Below, piece by piece: positions 1 to 8,326 of a DNA stretch of 45,796 bases; the stretch's first letter is position 1, and every line of letters starts with the position of its first letter. The notes under the pieces are model-generated. The model was not told where the DNA came from. It made no database searches and saw only the letters and a program-made list of their open reading frames with translations. Made by a program: the position numbers and the translations under genes. The stretch comes from Caballeronia telluris (GTDB taxonomy: Bacteria; Pseudomonadota; Gammaproteobacteria; Burkholderiales; Burkholderiaceae), in assembly GCF_001544495.1 (NCBI RefSeq), contig NZ_FCNZ02000034.1, forward strand, positions 1 through 45,796, given 5' to 3'.

Positions 1-291
1 CATTTCAAGGAACGTCGGCCGGGCGATGCGTATCACGGATACCACTATCGCATTCTCACCCGGCAGGGCAAGAGCGCGCCTGGAGGCGCGTACAGCTATG
101 TCATCAACGGAAGAATGATCGCCGGCTTCGCGATGGTCGCCTTCCCCGCCGAATACGGCACGAGCGGCGTGATGACGTTCATCGTCAACAACAACGGCGT
201 CATCTATCAGAAGGATCGTGGCCGGGCACCGGCGCCCGTCACCGAATTCGATCCGGACTCGTCGTGGACGCGCGTGGATGAGCGTTCCTGA
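1..291 (+). CDS. DUF2950 family protein, C-terminal part
   Basis: The reading frame is open from the first base and stops at TGA 289-291, so only the last 96 residues are present and the start lies outside the window. The segment has the features of the DUF2950 C-terminus: a YHYRILT strand, a GGAYSYVINGRM segment, GFAMVAFPAEYG, then a VMTFIVNNNGVIYQKD strand and an FDPDSSW ending. The family is exported and of unknown biochemical role, often next to DUF3300 genes. The next gene on the same strand starts 114 bases downstream and also encodes an exported protein. Family assignment is from recalled sequence features, not from a search. Confidence 0.8.
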   Translation, partial: HFKERRPGDAYHGYHYRILTRQGKSAPGGAYSYVINGRMIAGFAMVAFPAEYGTSGVMTFIVNNNGVIYQKDRGRAPAPVTEFDPDSSWTRVDERS

Positions 292-405
292 TTGGTTCCT
301 GATGGCGTCGATCGACCTTAATGGCCGGAGCAACGCCCCCCGGCAACGCACGGACCGCCCGCCTTCGGCATGAAGGCGACATGCATTTTTCATGGGAGAA
401 CCAGG

Positions 406-990
406 ATGAAGACCACGAAAGGACTTGCCATTGTCGCCGTTGCGTTGCTTGCGCAGGTTGCACTGGCTCAGCCGCAGACGGATGTCGAAGTCACCAAGGG
501 ACAGGACCAGACGACCGTCAAGGGCTTCACCAAAATGACCGCGACGGTGGTCGGCATCGACCGCGCCACGCGCACCGTCACGCTCAAGACACGCCAGGGC
601 AAGGTCGTCGAACTCGAAGTCACCGAGGAGGCGCGCAACTTCGACCAGATCGCGTTGGGCGATGTCGTGACCGTCGCCTATAGCGAGTCCTTGACGGTCA
701 GCCTCATGAAGGAGAAAGGGACCGCGTCGCACACCGAGCAGGGTACTGAGCAGCGCTCGGCTGCCGGTGCCAAGCCGGGTGGCAAGGTCGGGCGGGAGGT
801 CACGATCGTCGCGGATGTGGTCGCCGTGAATCACAAGGCGAAGACGGTCACGCTCAAAGGACCCAAAGGCAATACGGTGGACCTGAAAGTGGAAGATCCC
901 GAACGTCTCAACCGCATCAAGAAGGGCGATCAGGTGGAAGCCGTCTACACGGAAGCGCTGGCGATATCCGTGGAACCTGCGGGCAAGTAA
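406..990 (+). CDS. periplasmic protein with duplicated beta-rich module
   Basis: A 194-residue product begins with a clear Sec signal peptide (MKTTKGLAIVAVALLAQVALA, cleavage near AQPQ), so it is probably periplasmic. The ATG at 406 is preferred over the in-frame ATG at 370 because the signal peptide begins there and GGGAG lies 7 bases upstream. The mature part holds two related modules of about 55 residues, each reading T/V-x-D/T-VV-x-(I/V), then a TVTLK strand, a variable turn, a V-x-L-x-V strand, a charged helix, KGD or LGD, and a VAYSE/VYTEAL strand. A linker rich in G, T and E joins them. This suggests two small OB- or SH3-like beta barrels. No enzyme motif is visible and the function is unknown. 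Confidence 0.85.
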   Translation: MKTTKGLAIVAVALLAQVALAQPQTDVEVTKGQDQTTVKGFTKMTATVVGIDRATRTVTLKTRQGKVVELEVTEEARNFDQIALGDVVTVAYSESLTVSLMKEKGTASHTEQGTEQRSAAGAKPGGKVGREVTIVADVVAVNHKAKTVTLKGPKGNTVDLKVEDPERLNRIKKGDQVEAVYTEALAISVEPAGK

Positions 991-996
991 TAGGGC

Positions 997-1027
997 GGCA
1001 CGGCACGCCGTCATCAGGTGCCGTGCC
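997..1027. terminator. perfect 10-bp hairpin between convergent genes
   Basis: GGCACGGCAC (997-1006) pairs perfectly with GTGCCGTGCC (1018-1027) across an 11-base loop. It lies 7 bases after the stop of the preceding plus-strand gene and 25 bases before the end of the minus-strand acyl-CoA ligase, so it probably ends transcripts from both sides. No long T-run follows on either strand, which weakens the intrinsic-terminator reading. Confidence 0.55.
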
Positions 1028-1052
1028 TTGCCACGTTCTCTCGACGCTTTCC

Positions 1053-2690
1053 TTAAGCGAACTGTTCGCGCAGCCGCTTCTTGTTGAGCTTGCCGACGCT
1101 CGTCTTTTCGAGTCGCTCGACGATCTTCACGACCTGCGGCACGGCGTACTTCGAAATCTGGCCCGTCGTGCTGAACGCGAGCACGTGATTCCGGATGTCG
1201 TCTTCCGAAACTGTTAGCGCGAAGTCCGGCTTGAGCACGACGAGTGCGACGGGCCGCTCGCCCCACTTCGCATCGCTGATGCCGATCACCGCCGCTTCCG
1301 ACACGCCCGGATGCAATGAGATCAGGCTTTCGATCGCAAGCGAGGACACCCATTCGCCACCCGACTTGATGACATCCTTCATGCGATCGACGATCTGCAG
1401 ATACCCTTGCCCGTCGATGTTCGCGATGTCCTGCGTGTGCAGATGGCCGCCTTCCCAAAGCTGGTCGGATGCCTCGGGATTCTTCAGATAGCCCTGCGTC
1501 AGCCACGGTGCGCGCACGATTACTTCACCGCTCGCTTTGCCGTCGTGAGCGACGTCAGCGCCCTCCTCGTCCGCGATGCGCAAATCGACGAGCGGCAACG
1601 GCAGACCCGTCTTGCAACGCAGGCGCACTTGCTCGTCGGCGTCGAGCGTCTCGCTGCCGGGCTTGAGTTGCGCGAGCGTCAGCAGAGGCCCGGTCTCCGA
1701 CATCCCGTAGCCTGCGAAGATATCGATGCCGCGATCGAGCGCGGCGCGCGCAAGTCCATGAGGCAGCGCGCCGCCGCCGATGACCACTTTCCATTTGCTC
1801 AGATCGACGGTCTTCGCTTCGGGACAGTCGAGCAGCATGTGCAGGATCGTGCCGACGCAATGCGAGAACGTGACGCCTTCATCGCGCACCAGCCCGACGA
1901 GCCGATCCGGCAGGTAACGGCCCGGATATACCTGCTTCACGCCGAGCACGGTAGCGATATAAGGCATGCCCCACGCGTGGACGTGGAACATCGGCGTGAT
2001 CGGCATGTAGACGTCGCCGCGGTGAAAACGCTGTCCCGATACGGGACTTGCCAGCGCCGCCATCCCCGTGATGGTGTGCAGCACGAGCTGACGATGCGAG
2101 AAATAGACGCCCTTGGGCAGTCCCGTCGTGCCCGTCGTATAGAACGTGGTGGCGCGCGTGTTCTCGTCGAAATCCGGGAAGTCGTAGACGGGCGCGCTCG
2201 CCGCGAGCATGGTCTCGTAGTCGTCCGCGAAGGGGATCGAATGCGCAACGGCCTCGCTGCCTTCGTCGTCGATCCGGATGAAGGCGCACACCGTTTCGAG
2301 CTGGTCCCTGATCGCTTCGACGACGGGCAGGAAGTCCGTATGAACGAGCAGGATCTGCGCGCCCGCATGGTTGATCGTGTAGGCGATCTCCGCCGGCGAT
2401 AGCCGCACGTTGACCGTTTGCAGCACGGCGCCCATCATCGGAACGGCGAAATAGCATTCGAGGTAGCGGTGGCTGTCCCAGTCCATCACCGCGACGGCGC
2501 TGCCCATCTTCGCGCCGTGGCGGCCGAGGCCGTGTGCGAGGCGCGCGATGCGCTCGCTCATCGTGCGATAAGTCAGGCGCGTGTCGCCGCGATAGACGAT
2601 CTCCTGATCGGGCGCATGCGCAAGTGGCGTATGCAGAAGATGCTTGATGAGCAACGGGTACGCATACGCCGCTTGAGTTGATTCGATCAT
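1053..2690 (-). CDS. fatty acyl-CoA ligase (AMP-binding family, AlkK-like)
   Basis: The 545-residue product is a full-length ANL-superfamily ligase that should activate a medium- or long-chain fatty acid to its CoA thioester using ATP. Visible motifs are the P-loop-like TTFYTTGTTGLPKGV (about residues 181-195), the adenylate-binding GYGMSETGP, the hinge region with DRMKDVIKSGGEW, and the C-terminal catalytic lysine in GKLNKKR (K534). The N-terminus with WDSHRYLECYFAVPMMGAVLQTVNVRLSP is typical of the AlkK/FadD-like fatty acyl group rather than acetyl-CoA synthetase. No signal peptide is present, so it is cytoplasmic. The start at 2690 has GGGAGT 8-13 bases upstream. It stands alone, with a BON-domain gene 33 bases upstream on the same strand. 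Chain-length preference cannot be read from sequence. Confidence 0.9.
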   Translation of the reverse strand: MIESTQAAYAYPLLIKHLLHTPLAHAPDQEIVYRGDTRLTYRTMSERIARLAHGLGRHGAKMGSAVAVMDWDSHRYLECYFAVPMMGAVLQTVNVRLSPAEIAYTINHAGAQILLVHTDFLPVVEAIRDQLETVCAFIRIDDEGSEAVAHSIPFADDYETMLAASAPVYDFPDFDENTRATTFYTTGTTGLPKGVYFSHRQLVLHTITGMAALASPVSGQRFHRGDVYMPITPMFHVHAWGMPYIATVLGVKQVYPGRYLPDRLVGLVRDEGVTFSHCVGTILHMLLDCPEAKTVDLSKWKVVIGGGALPHGLARAALDRGIDIFAGYGMSETGPLLTLAQLKPGSETLDADEQVRLRCKTGLPLPLVDLRIADEEGADVAHDGKASGEVIVRAPWLTQGYLKNPEASDQLWEGGHLHTQDIANIDGQGYLQIVDRMKDVIKSGGEWVSSLAIESLISLHPGVSEAAVIGISDAKWGERPVALVVLKPDFALTVSEDDIRNHVLAFSTTGQISKYAVPQVVKIVERLEKTSVGKLNKKRLREQFA

Positions 2691-2723
2691 GTCTTTGACT
2701 CCCTTGATGCGAAGCGGCGCGGA

Positions 2724-3095
2724 CTATTGCCCGAACGGCCGCCGGACGGTCAGCTTGTTCTTCACGGACTGGACACCGGCCGCGCTGCTCGCCAGTGCGC
2801 CCGCTTTTTCGATCTGCGCGGCGTCAGCCACCGTGCCGGTCAGTGTGACGGCTCCGTCGGTCGCGCTAACGCCGATGTCGCCCGCTTCGATACTTTTGTC
2901 CTTGGCGAATGCGGCGTACACGCGCTTGCGCAGCGCGCGATTGGCCGAGCGGCTGCTGCTAGCGGGCGCCGCACTCGACGCTACCGAAGGCTCGCTCGAT
3001 GCCGCCATTGTTTCGCCAACCTGAAGGCTGGCGCCGACCGATGCCAAAACAATCAACGCTGCACAACCTGAACTGCGTGGCTTGATTCTCTTCAT
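2724..3095 (-). CDS. BON-domain periplasmic protein (OsmY-like)
   Basis: A 123-residue exported protein. It starts with a signal sequence (MKRIKPRSSGCAALIVLASVGASLQ), continues with a Ser/Ala-rich linker, and ends with one BON domain of about 70 residues: a helix with VYAAFAKDKSI, then VSATDGAVTLTGTV, a helix with AAQIEKAGALA, and GVQSVKNKLTV. BON domains are small alpha/beta folds found in osmotic-stress and secretin-associated proteins and are thought to bind membranes or polymers. Family members often have two copies; this one has one. GGAG lies upstream of the ATG. The gene sits between a porin and an acyl-CoA ligase on the same strand. Confidence 0.88.
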   Translation of the reverse strand: MKRIKPRSSGCAALIVLASVGASLQVGETMAASSEPSVASSAAPASSSRSANRALRKRVYAAFAKDKSIEAGDIGVSATDGAVTLTGTVADAAQIEKAGALASSAAGVQSVKNKLTVRRPFGQ

Positions 3096-3153
3096 GGATG
3101 ACTCCGGTTATTGTTCACAGGATCTGCGGATCGCAACGGCCGCGCGGCTACGC

Positions 3154-4278
3154 TCAGAAGTTGTGGCGTATGCCGATCATTGCAGCCGTGGTCGACTCTC
3201 CCGGAGCCACGGGTTGTCCATACACGATCGTCTGGTTCATCGTGCCGTGATTGTCGACGTAGCCGACCTGCGCATAGGCGAGCGTGCGCTTGGACAGGCT
3301 GTATTCCGTGCCCACCGCGAATTCGCTCGAATGATTCGTCGAGCTGTTCTTGTCCTTCAGGTAGTAGAACCCCGAGGTCACTTTCAGCACCGGATTGAAC
3401 CGATAGCCGAGGCCGGCCGAATAGAGGTCGTAGTCGGCGCGGCCGGCGTTCGCCGGATTCTTGCCGTGGCTGTACGAGCCGGACACGGAGAAATCGCGGA
3501 ACGTGTACATCGCGCCGAGGTACACCAAGCGGTTGTTGTTCAGCCCCGTCGGCGCAATGCCGGGCAGCGGGTTCGCGTCGTGGCCGTTGTAATAGACCGC
3601 CGACAGGTTCAGGCCGTAGTTCGAATACTTCACCACGGCGGACTCGCGCGTGCCGCCCTGGAACTGGCCCGCGACGCCGCCCGGCGCATATTCCAGCGCA
3701 AGCGAAGCGCCATAGAACTTCGGCGATTCGTAGACGAGCGCGTTGCTGTCGTACAGCGCGCCGATCGGACCGTTCGTGCTCGTACCAGGCCAGCCGGCTG
3801 CCTGGTTCATGCCGAGCCACGCGGTGAGAATGCTGCCGAAGTACTGCGCTGCGCGCACGTCGGTATCGAACATCGCGTAGACCATCGGCACGATCTGGCG
3901 GCCCGCATTGAACGTGCCGAACGGACCGGAAACCCCGATCGTCGCGAACTGGTTGAACTGCGCGGGAACGCCGGGCGTGTCGGAGAGGCCGAACCTGCCG
4001 CTGCCGGTGTCGAAGGTGCCCTGCAACTTGAAGTTGACGCGGTATCCGCCGCCCAGGTCTTCGCTGCCCTTGAGGCCCCAGAAGCTGGCGTAGATGCCGC
4101 CGTCCTTGTAGCGATACACCTTGCCCGTGTTGGGGGCGTTCGGTGCGAAGGAAGCCGCTGACGTGCTCTGATAGAGCAGGCCGGCATCGAGAACACCATA
4201 CAGCGTCACCGATCCTTGCGCGTGAGCGGCGCCGGAACAGGCCAGTAATGCAGCGAGGCAGGAAAGTCTGGATTTCAT
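3154..4278 (-). CDS. outer-membrane general porin (Burkholderia type)
   Basis: The 374-residue product has a signal peptide (MKSRLSCLAALLACSGAAHA) followed by the mature N-terminus QGSVTLYGVLDAGLLYQ, the hallmark of beta-proteobacterial trimeric porins. It ends with a terminal phenylalanine (GIRHNF), the outer-membrane sorting signal. The frame is open for 99 residues further upstream, but the ATG at 4278 is chosen because it begins the signal peptide and has GGAGACC just upstream. Internal sequence shows alternating aromatic strands such as LGMNQAAGW and YLGAMYTFRDFSVSGSYSHG. It should form a 16-stranded beta-barrel channel for small hydrophilic solutes. The MalT-like regulator lies upstream on the same strand; control by it is possible but not shown. 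Confidence 0.93.
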   Translation of the reverse strand: MKSRLSCLAALLACSGAAHAQGSVTLYGVLDAGLLYQSTSAASFAPNAPNTGKVYRYKDGGIYASFWGLKGSEDLGGGYRVNFKLQGTFDTGSGRFGLSDTPGVPAQFNQFATIGVSGPFGTFNAGRQIVPMVYAMFDTDVRAAQYFGSILTAWLGMNQAAGWPGTSTNGPIGALYDSNALVYESPKFYGASLALEYAPGGVAGQFQGGTRESAVVKYSNYGLNLSAVYYNGHDANPLPGIAPTGLNNNRLVYLGAMYTFRDFSVSGSYSHGKNPANAGRADYDLYSAGLGYRFNPVLKVTSGFYYLKDKNSSTNHSSEFAVGTEYSLSKRTLAYAQVGYVDNHGTMNQTIVYGQPVAPGESTTAAMIGIRHNF

Positions 4279-4433
4279 GAGGGGTCTCCGGATGTTTTCT
4301 TTTTCGACCTGCACGCGTGCCATCGGCAAGTCAGTCGGCGCGCTGCGAATGCCGCGATCCGCAAGCAGCGCGGACGACATTGCGATGGCGCGTGAAGTCA
4401 TGCAGCAAGAATACGGAAGGAGACGACTTCCGG

Positions 4434-4454
4434 CCCCTCTCGCGGAGGGAGGGG
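4434..4454. repeat. GC-rich imperfect hairpin
   Basis: CCCCTCTCGCGGAGGGAGGGG forms an imperfect inverted repeat just downstream of the LuxR-type gene and upstream of the porin. A similar element lies at 7300-7319 on the other side of that regulator, so these may be copies of a small intergenic repeat. No T-run follows. Confidence 0.35.
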
Positions 4455-4507
4455 ATCGGAATGCTACGGATCTAAGCCGCGTGAGCGCGGCAAGCGGCGC
4501 GCTGTCC

Positions 4508-7201
4508 TTAGATCGTGCCTTCGAGCAGGCCCAGCACCGCCGCGCGTCGCACGGCGTGCTTGCGCGAACTCGCATCGAGCTTGCCGAACAGGTTCTTGAG
4601 GTGCCACTTCACCGTGCCCTCTCCGATCGCGCCTGCGCGCGCGATCTCCTTGTTCGTCAGATTGCGCGCGAGCAGTTCGAGAATCTCCCGCTCCTTGGGC
4701 GTCAGGACGACGCACGGCACCGCGCGTGGCCCGCCGGTGTCCTGTGGATGCGGCCGCACATTCGGCAACGGGGCCGGCGCGCGCGCGCCATCGGCGGTGT
4801 CGGCTGCGCTGCCTGCGCGTCGCGCCCAGTCCGCGAGCGCGGGATGCGCATCGAGCAGCGTGCGGCCCAGCCTGAAGGTCTGTGCGAGGTTCACCGCTTC
4901 GAGCAGGAGAGGCGTTGCATCGACACCCGTCTGCTGCTGCGCGAACGCCCGCAAGCCCATGATCTCGATGCGATAACGCCCCATCTTCATCGCGTCGGCC
5001 TGTCTGGCGGCGGTGTCGAGCGCGACGAGCGCCTGCGGCCAGTTTCGCGCGGCAATGGCGGCATCGGCGTGCGCCAGCGACTGCAGGAGCGCGACCGACT
5101 CGCGCCAGAGCGGTCCGCGACCCGCCTCGCGAGCCAGGATGTCGTCGATGCGGCGCACCAGCGCGGCGCACGTCTCGGCGCGGTAGCGGCCCGCGTGCAT
5201 GCGCAGTTGCTCGGCGAGGCTCGCGATACACAAGCGAGGCTGGCGCCGGCTCACGCCGAGCGCGTGCATCGCTTCCAGCATGTCGAGCGCACGATGCTCG
5301 CTGCCGCGCACCGCGGCAATGCGCGCCGCCGTGCGATAGGCGAGCGTCACGGTTTCCGGCGTGGCGGCGCGTTCGAGCATGTCGAGGCGGTTGGCGAGCA
5401 ACGCAGCGGCTTCGTCGAGCCGATCGTCTTCATAGGCGATCGCTGCGCACGCCGCCGCGAACATGCAGCTGAGCGGATGACGACGCCCCAGTTCCGCCTC
5501 GGCACTCGCGAGCGCGGGCTTCATCACCTCTTCGGCAAGCGGCATCTGGCCTTCCCACAGATAGCTCGAACCGGTGATGTGCTCGCCCCAGCGCAGCAGA
5601 TAGCCGAGCGGCTCGACGCCTCCGCCATGCCGCACGCGCTGCTGCGCGCGCCGCGCCTGCGCCGGTTCGCCGAGCAGCATCGCGCGCGCCGCCAGCCGGT
5701 TCGCGTGAACCTGCGCGAGCCACGATTCGACATTGGGCGGAGACCCGGCCCAAGGTTCGAACAGTTCGACGAAGCGGTCGGGTTCGTCCGCGAAATAGGC
5801 GGCCGCGCTCAGGATCAGCGCGCACTCGTAATGCAGTTCGTCGCCGACGGCCGGGCCCGCGAGAATCCGCTCCACCTGGCGCTGCGCCTCTTCGTGGCGC
5901 TGCCCGACCGCCAGCGCCCACGCCGCCGCGAGCCGCAAGCGAGGACGCCGCTCCAGTTCCGCTTCCGGCAGCAGATCGAGCCAGTCGAGCACGACGCTCA
6001 GATGCCCTTGCCGCACCGCATCGTGCAGGCTGCGTTCGGCGAGGTCGTAGGCAAGCTCGTGCTGGCCGGCCGCATGCGCGTGGTGCGCGGCTTCCTCAAT
6101 CATCCCCTGGCCGACGAGCCATCTCGCGGCGCGCGCATGCAGCTCCTCGCGATCGGCGGCAGGCAGACGCGCGAGACGCACGCGCAGCGCGTCGCGCACC
6201 ACCGTATGCAGGCGGCACCACGCGCTGTCCTCCACCGTGATGAACACGGGCGTCTCGCGCACGAGTCGCGCGAGGTGCTCCGACGCGTGCGGGTTGTCCG
6301 TCAGCGCCTCGCACAACGCCGGATGCAGCATATCCACGGCGCTGATGCGCGTGAGAAACGCGTCGTCTTCCGAAGAAAGATTGGCGATCAAGGCGCCCAC
6401 GAGATGTTCGCGCAAGCTGCCGGCGCCCGACGCGATCGTCTCGACAGCCTTGCGCGGGTCCGACGCATGCGCCATCGCGGCGAGCGCGAGCTGCAATCCG
6501 AGCGGCCAGCCGTCGGTGACTTCGAAGAGCCGCGCGCACGCGTCGGCGTCGACGCGCTCGCCGAAGCGCCCTGTGATCAGCGCGATCGTCTCGTCGAGGC
6601 GAAAGCGCAATGCATCCGGGCCGACGAGCGTGGCCTGGCCGTACATCAGCAGATCGGCGAGCGGCGCCTCGAGGCCACGTCTTGCCGCCACCACCACGCG
6701 CAGGTTTTGCGGCGCATTGCGCAGCACGTAGGCGAGCATCTCGGCGCCGGCGGCGGGCAGCCGCTCGGCCTCGTCGACGATCAGCACGACGTCCAGCGAC
6801 AGCACGGCGAGCTCGGCGAGCCAGCCTGTCGCGCCATCCAGTTCCCCGACCGACGCGATCGCGCTGTCGAGCAGCAAGGCGCCGAACGCCGGCCGCGCGC
6901 AGCCGGTCCTCACCGCCTGCAGGAGCGCGCGCAGGAGCCGTTCGGGGTCGTCGCGCTCGTCGGCGAGAAGCCACGCCACGGCGATCCCGCGCGACAGATA
7001 TTCGCGCCGCCACTGCGCGAGCAGCGAGGTTTTCCCGTAACCGGCCGGCGCCTGCACGAGCGTGACCTGGCGCTCGTGGTAGTCCGCGGCCTCCGCGCTC
7101 AGCCGTGCCCGCGCGACGAGGTTCAGCGGTGCGCGCGGCGCGATGGTCTTCAGGACGAGCTCGGTCGTCGAGGGTGGGGAGCCGCTTGAGATGGATGCCA
7201 T
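4508..7201 (-). CDS. MalT-like LuxR family transcriptional regulator (large ATP-dependent)
   Basis: The 897-residue protein has the three-part layout of LAL/STAND regulators. An N-terminal NTPase has Walker A APAGYGKT at residues 51-58 and Walker B LSLDVVLIVDEAERL near 135-147. A long helical TPR-like middle follows (repeated Ala/Leu-rich pairs, about 400-800). A C-terminal LuxR helix-turn-helix starts at VLTPKEREILELLARNLTNKEIA and runs to GTVKWHLKNLFGKLDASSRKHAV. Such proteins bind a signal and ATP, oligomerise and activate transcription. It faces away from the Usp-hemerythrin gene and the following catabolic cluster, and the porin lies downstream. Either could be a target, but nothing in the sequence proves it. 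No strong Shine-Dalgarno precedes the ATG at 7201, so the exact start is less sure than the gene. Confidence 0.93.
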   Translation of the reverse strand: MASISSGSPPSTTELVLKTIAPRAPLNLVARARLSAEAADYHERQVTLVQAPAGYGKTSLLAQWRREYLSRGIAVAWLLADERDDPERLLRALLQAVRTGCARPAFGALLLDSAIASVGELDGATGWLAELAVLSLDVVLIVDEAERLPAAGAEMLAYVLRNAPQNLRVVVAARRGLEAPLADLLMYGQATLVGPDALRFRLDETIALITGRFGERVDADACARLFEVTDGWPLGLQLALAAMAHASDPRKAVETIASGAGSLREHLVGALIANLSSEDDAFLTRISAVDMLHPALCEALTDNPHASEHLARLVRETPVFITVEDSAWCRLHTVVRDALRVRLARLPAADREELHARAARWLVGQGMIEEAAHHAHAAGQHELAYDLAERSLHDAVRQGHLSVVLDWLDLLPEAELERRPRLRLAAAWALAVGQRHEEAQRQVERILAGPAVGDELHYECALILSAAAYFADEPDRFVELFEPWAGSPPNVESWLAQVHANRLAARAMLLGEPAQARRAQQRVRHGGGVEPLGYLLRWGEHITGSSYLWEGQMPLAEEVMKPALASAEAELGRRHPLSCMFAAACAAIAYEDDRLDEAAALLANRLDMLERAATPETVTLAYRTAARIAAVRGSEHRALDMLEAMHALGVSRRQPRLCIASLAEQLRMHAGRYRAETCAALVRRIDDILAREAGRGPLWRESVALLQSLAHADAAIAARNWPQALVALDTAARQADAMKMGRYRIEIMGLRAFAQQQTGVDATPLLLEAVNLAQTFRLGRTLLDAHPALADWARRAGSAADTADGARAPAPLPNVRPHPQDTGGPRAVPCVVLTPKEREILELLARNLTNKEIARAGAIGEGTVKWHLKNLFGKLDASSRKHAVRRAAVLGLLEGTI

Positions 7202-7299
7202 CAGGAAAGGTCGGTCGGAATGCCATCGGCGACCTGGAACGGCCGCTTCTGTCGCGAATCAGGTCCACAGCATGGTTCGAATCACCGGGAGGCGTCAAG

Positions 7300-7319
7300 C
7301 CCCTCCCGCCGGGAGAGGG
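7300..7319. repeat. GC-rich imperfect hairpin
   Basis: CCCCTCCCGCCGGGAGAGGG is an imperfect inverted repeat in the 186-base gap between the divergent LuxR-type and Usp-hemerythrin genes. It resembles the element at 4434-4454. It could be a small dispersed intergenic repeat or a transcript hairpin. Confidence 0.3.
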
Positions 7320-7387
7320 TCGCGCCGGGCTTGCGTGAACTACGATGCAGATGAGTTCACGCACACGCCAATCCAGCGCAAAACGCC

Positions 7388-8314
7388 ATGTACCGACATC
7401 TACTCGTCCCTGTCGAGGACACCGACACCAGCATCGAAGCGATCGGTCAAGCGACGGAATTCGCGCAGGCCATCGGCGCGCGCGTGACGTTTCTGTACGT
7501 GTCATCGGCGGTGCTGCCCGGGCCGGCCGACGAACACGCGGCCGAACTGCTGGCAAGAGCCGAAGCCGGCGCCCGCGCACAAGGCGTGCCGTGCGCGTCG
7601 GTGGTCGCCCAAAGCGAGCAGGCCTGCGACCCCGCCCTGGCGCAAGCGCGCAGGCACGGCTGCGATCTGATCTTCGCGGCCGCCTCCCGGCCGGCGATGG
7701 CCGCGCCGGTCGCAGGCACACCCGACGCGTCGAGGCCCGCCATGCTGACGTGCGGCACCGACGCTCGGCCGGCCGTGCAGGCGTCGATCGGCGTTCTGCT
7801 CGGCGCACACCGGGCGCTCGCGGAAGCCTTGCACGCATGGCTCGACGCGATCCGCGCCGAGCGCGAACGCGGCGACGCCCCGCAGGCCCGGACGCTGCGC
7901 GAAGCGGTCGACAGGCTGCATGGCCTTGCAGCACGAGGCTTCGGGGCGAACGCGAAGGAATCGCTGTTCCGGCGCCTTCGCAAACGGACGTCGGTGGTCA
8001 ACGCCGAACTCGACGAACTCGAACGCCTGCATCAGCGCGACGGAGAACTGCTCGACGGGCTGGCTGGAATGATCGGACGAAATCCGCACGCCGCATCGAC
8101 GGCCGGGGAACTCGAACAGGCAGTGAGCGCTTACGTGCGGTTCGTTTCGGAATGGATGGGCCGCGAACAGGGCGTGATCCTTCCGGCGGCACGACGCTAT
8201 CTGAGCTACGCCGACTGGACCGAAATCAACGACGAATTCAATTGCGCGGCGCCGGCTGGTCCGGCTGCGAGCAACCGCTACTCAATCAGCGAGCCCGACG
8301 GCTCGCACGCATGA
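7388..8314 (+). CDS. Usp-hemerythrin fusion with lost ligand residues
   Basis: Residues 1-125 resemble a universal stress protein (MYRHLLVPVEDTDTSIEAI, ARVTFLYV, HGCDLIFAA), but the usual G-x2-G-x9-G-S/T nucleotide loop after the CDLI strand is absent. Residues 135-285 resemble a hemerythrin-like four-helix bundle. H141 and H215 and the E191 and E260 positions are kept. The histidine of the helix-2 HxxxE motif (usually HHPKE) is alanine (A187) and that of the helix-4 HMxxE motif is tryptophan (W256). A normal di-iron site is therefore unlikely and the protein may be structural or a sensor. It is cytoplasmic, with a weak ribosome site, and starts 13 bases before the quinone oxidoreductase gene, so it probably leads that operon. 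Domain naming is from remembered family patterns. Confidence 0.75.
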   Translation: MYRHLLVPVEDTDTSIEAIGQATEFAQAIGARVTFLYVSSAVLPGPADEHAAELLARAEAGARAQGVPCASVVAQSEQACDPALAQARRHGCDLIFAAASRPAMAAPVAGTPDASRPAMLTCGTDARPAVQASIGVLLGAHRALAEALHAWLDAIRAERERGDAPQARTLREAVDRLHGLAARGFGANAKESLFRRLRKRTSVVNAELDELERLHQRDGELLDGLAGMIGRNPHAASTAGELEQAVSAYVRFVSEWMGREQGVILPAARRYLSYADWTEINDEFNCAAPAGPAASNRYSISEPDGSHA

Positions 8315-8326
8315 CTGGAGAGACAC

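Noticed and set aside
4277..7189. Very long open frame on the plus strand, antisense to the LuxR-type gene
   Set aside because: Arg/Ala/His-rich composition without domains; it mirrors a well-supported gene and is a result of high GC codon use.
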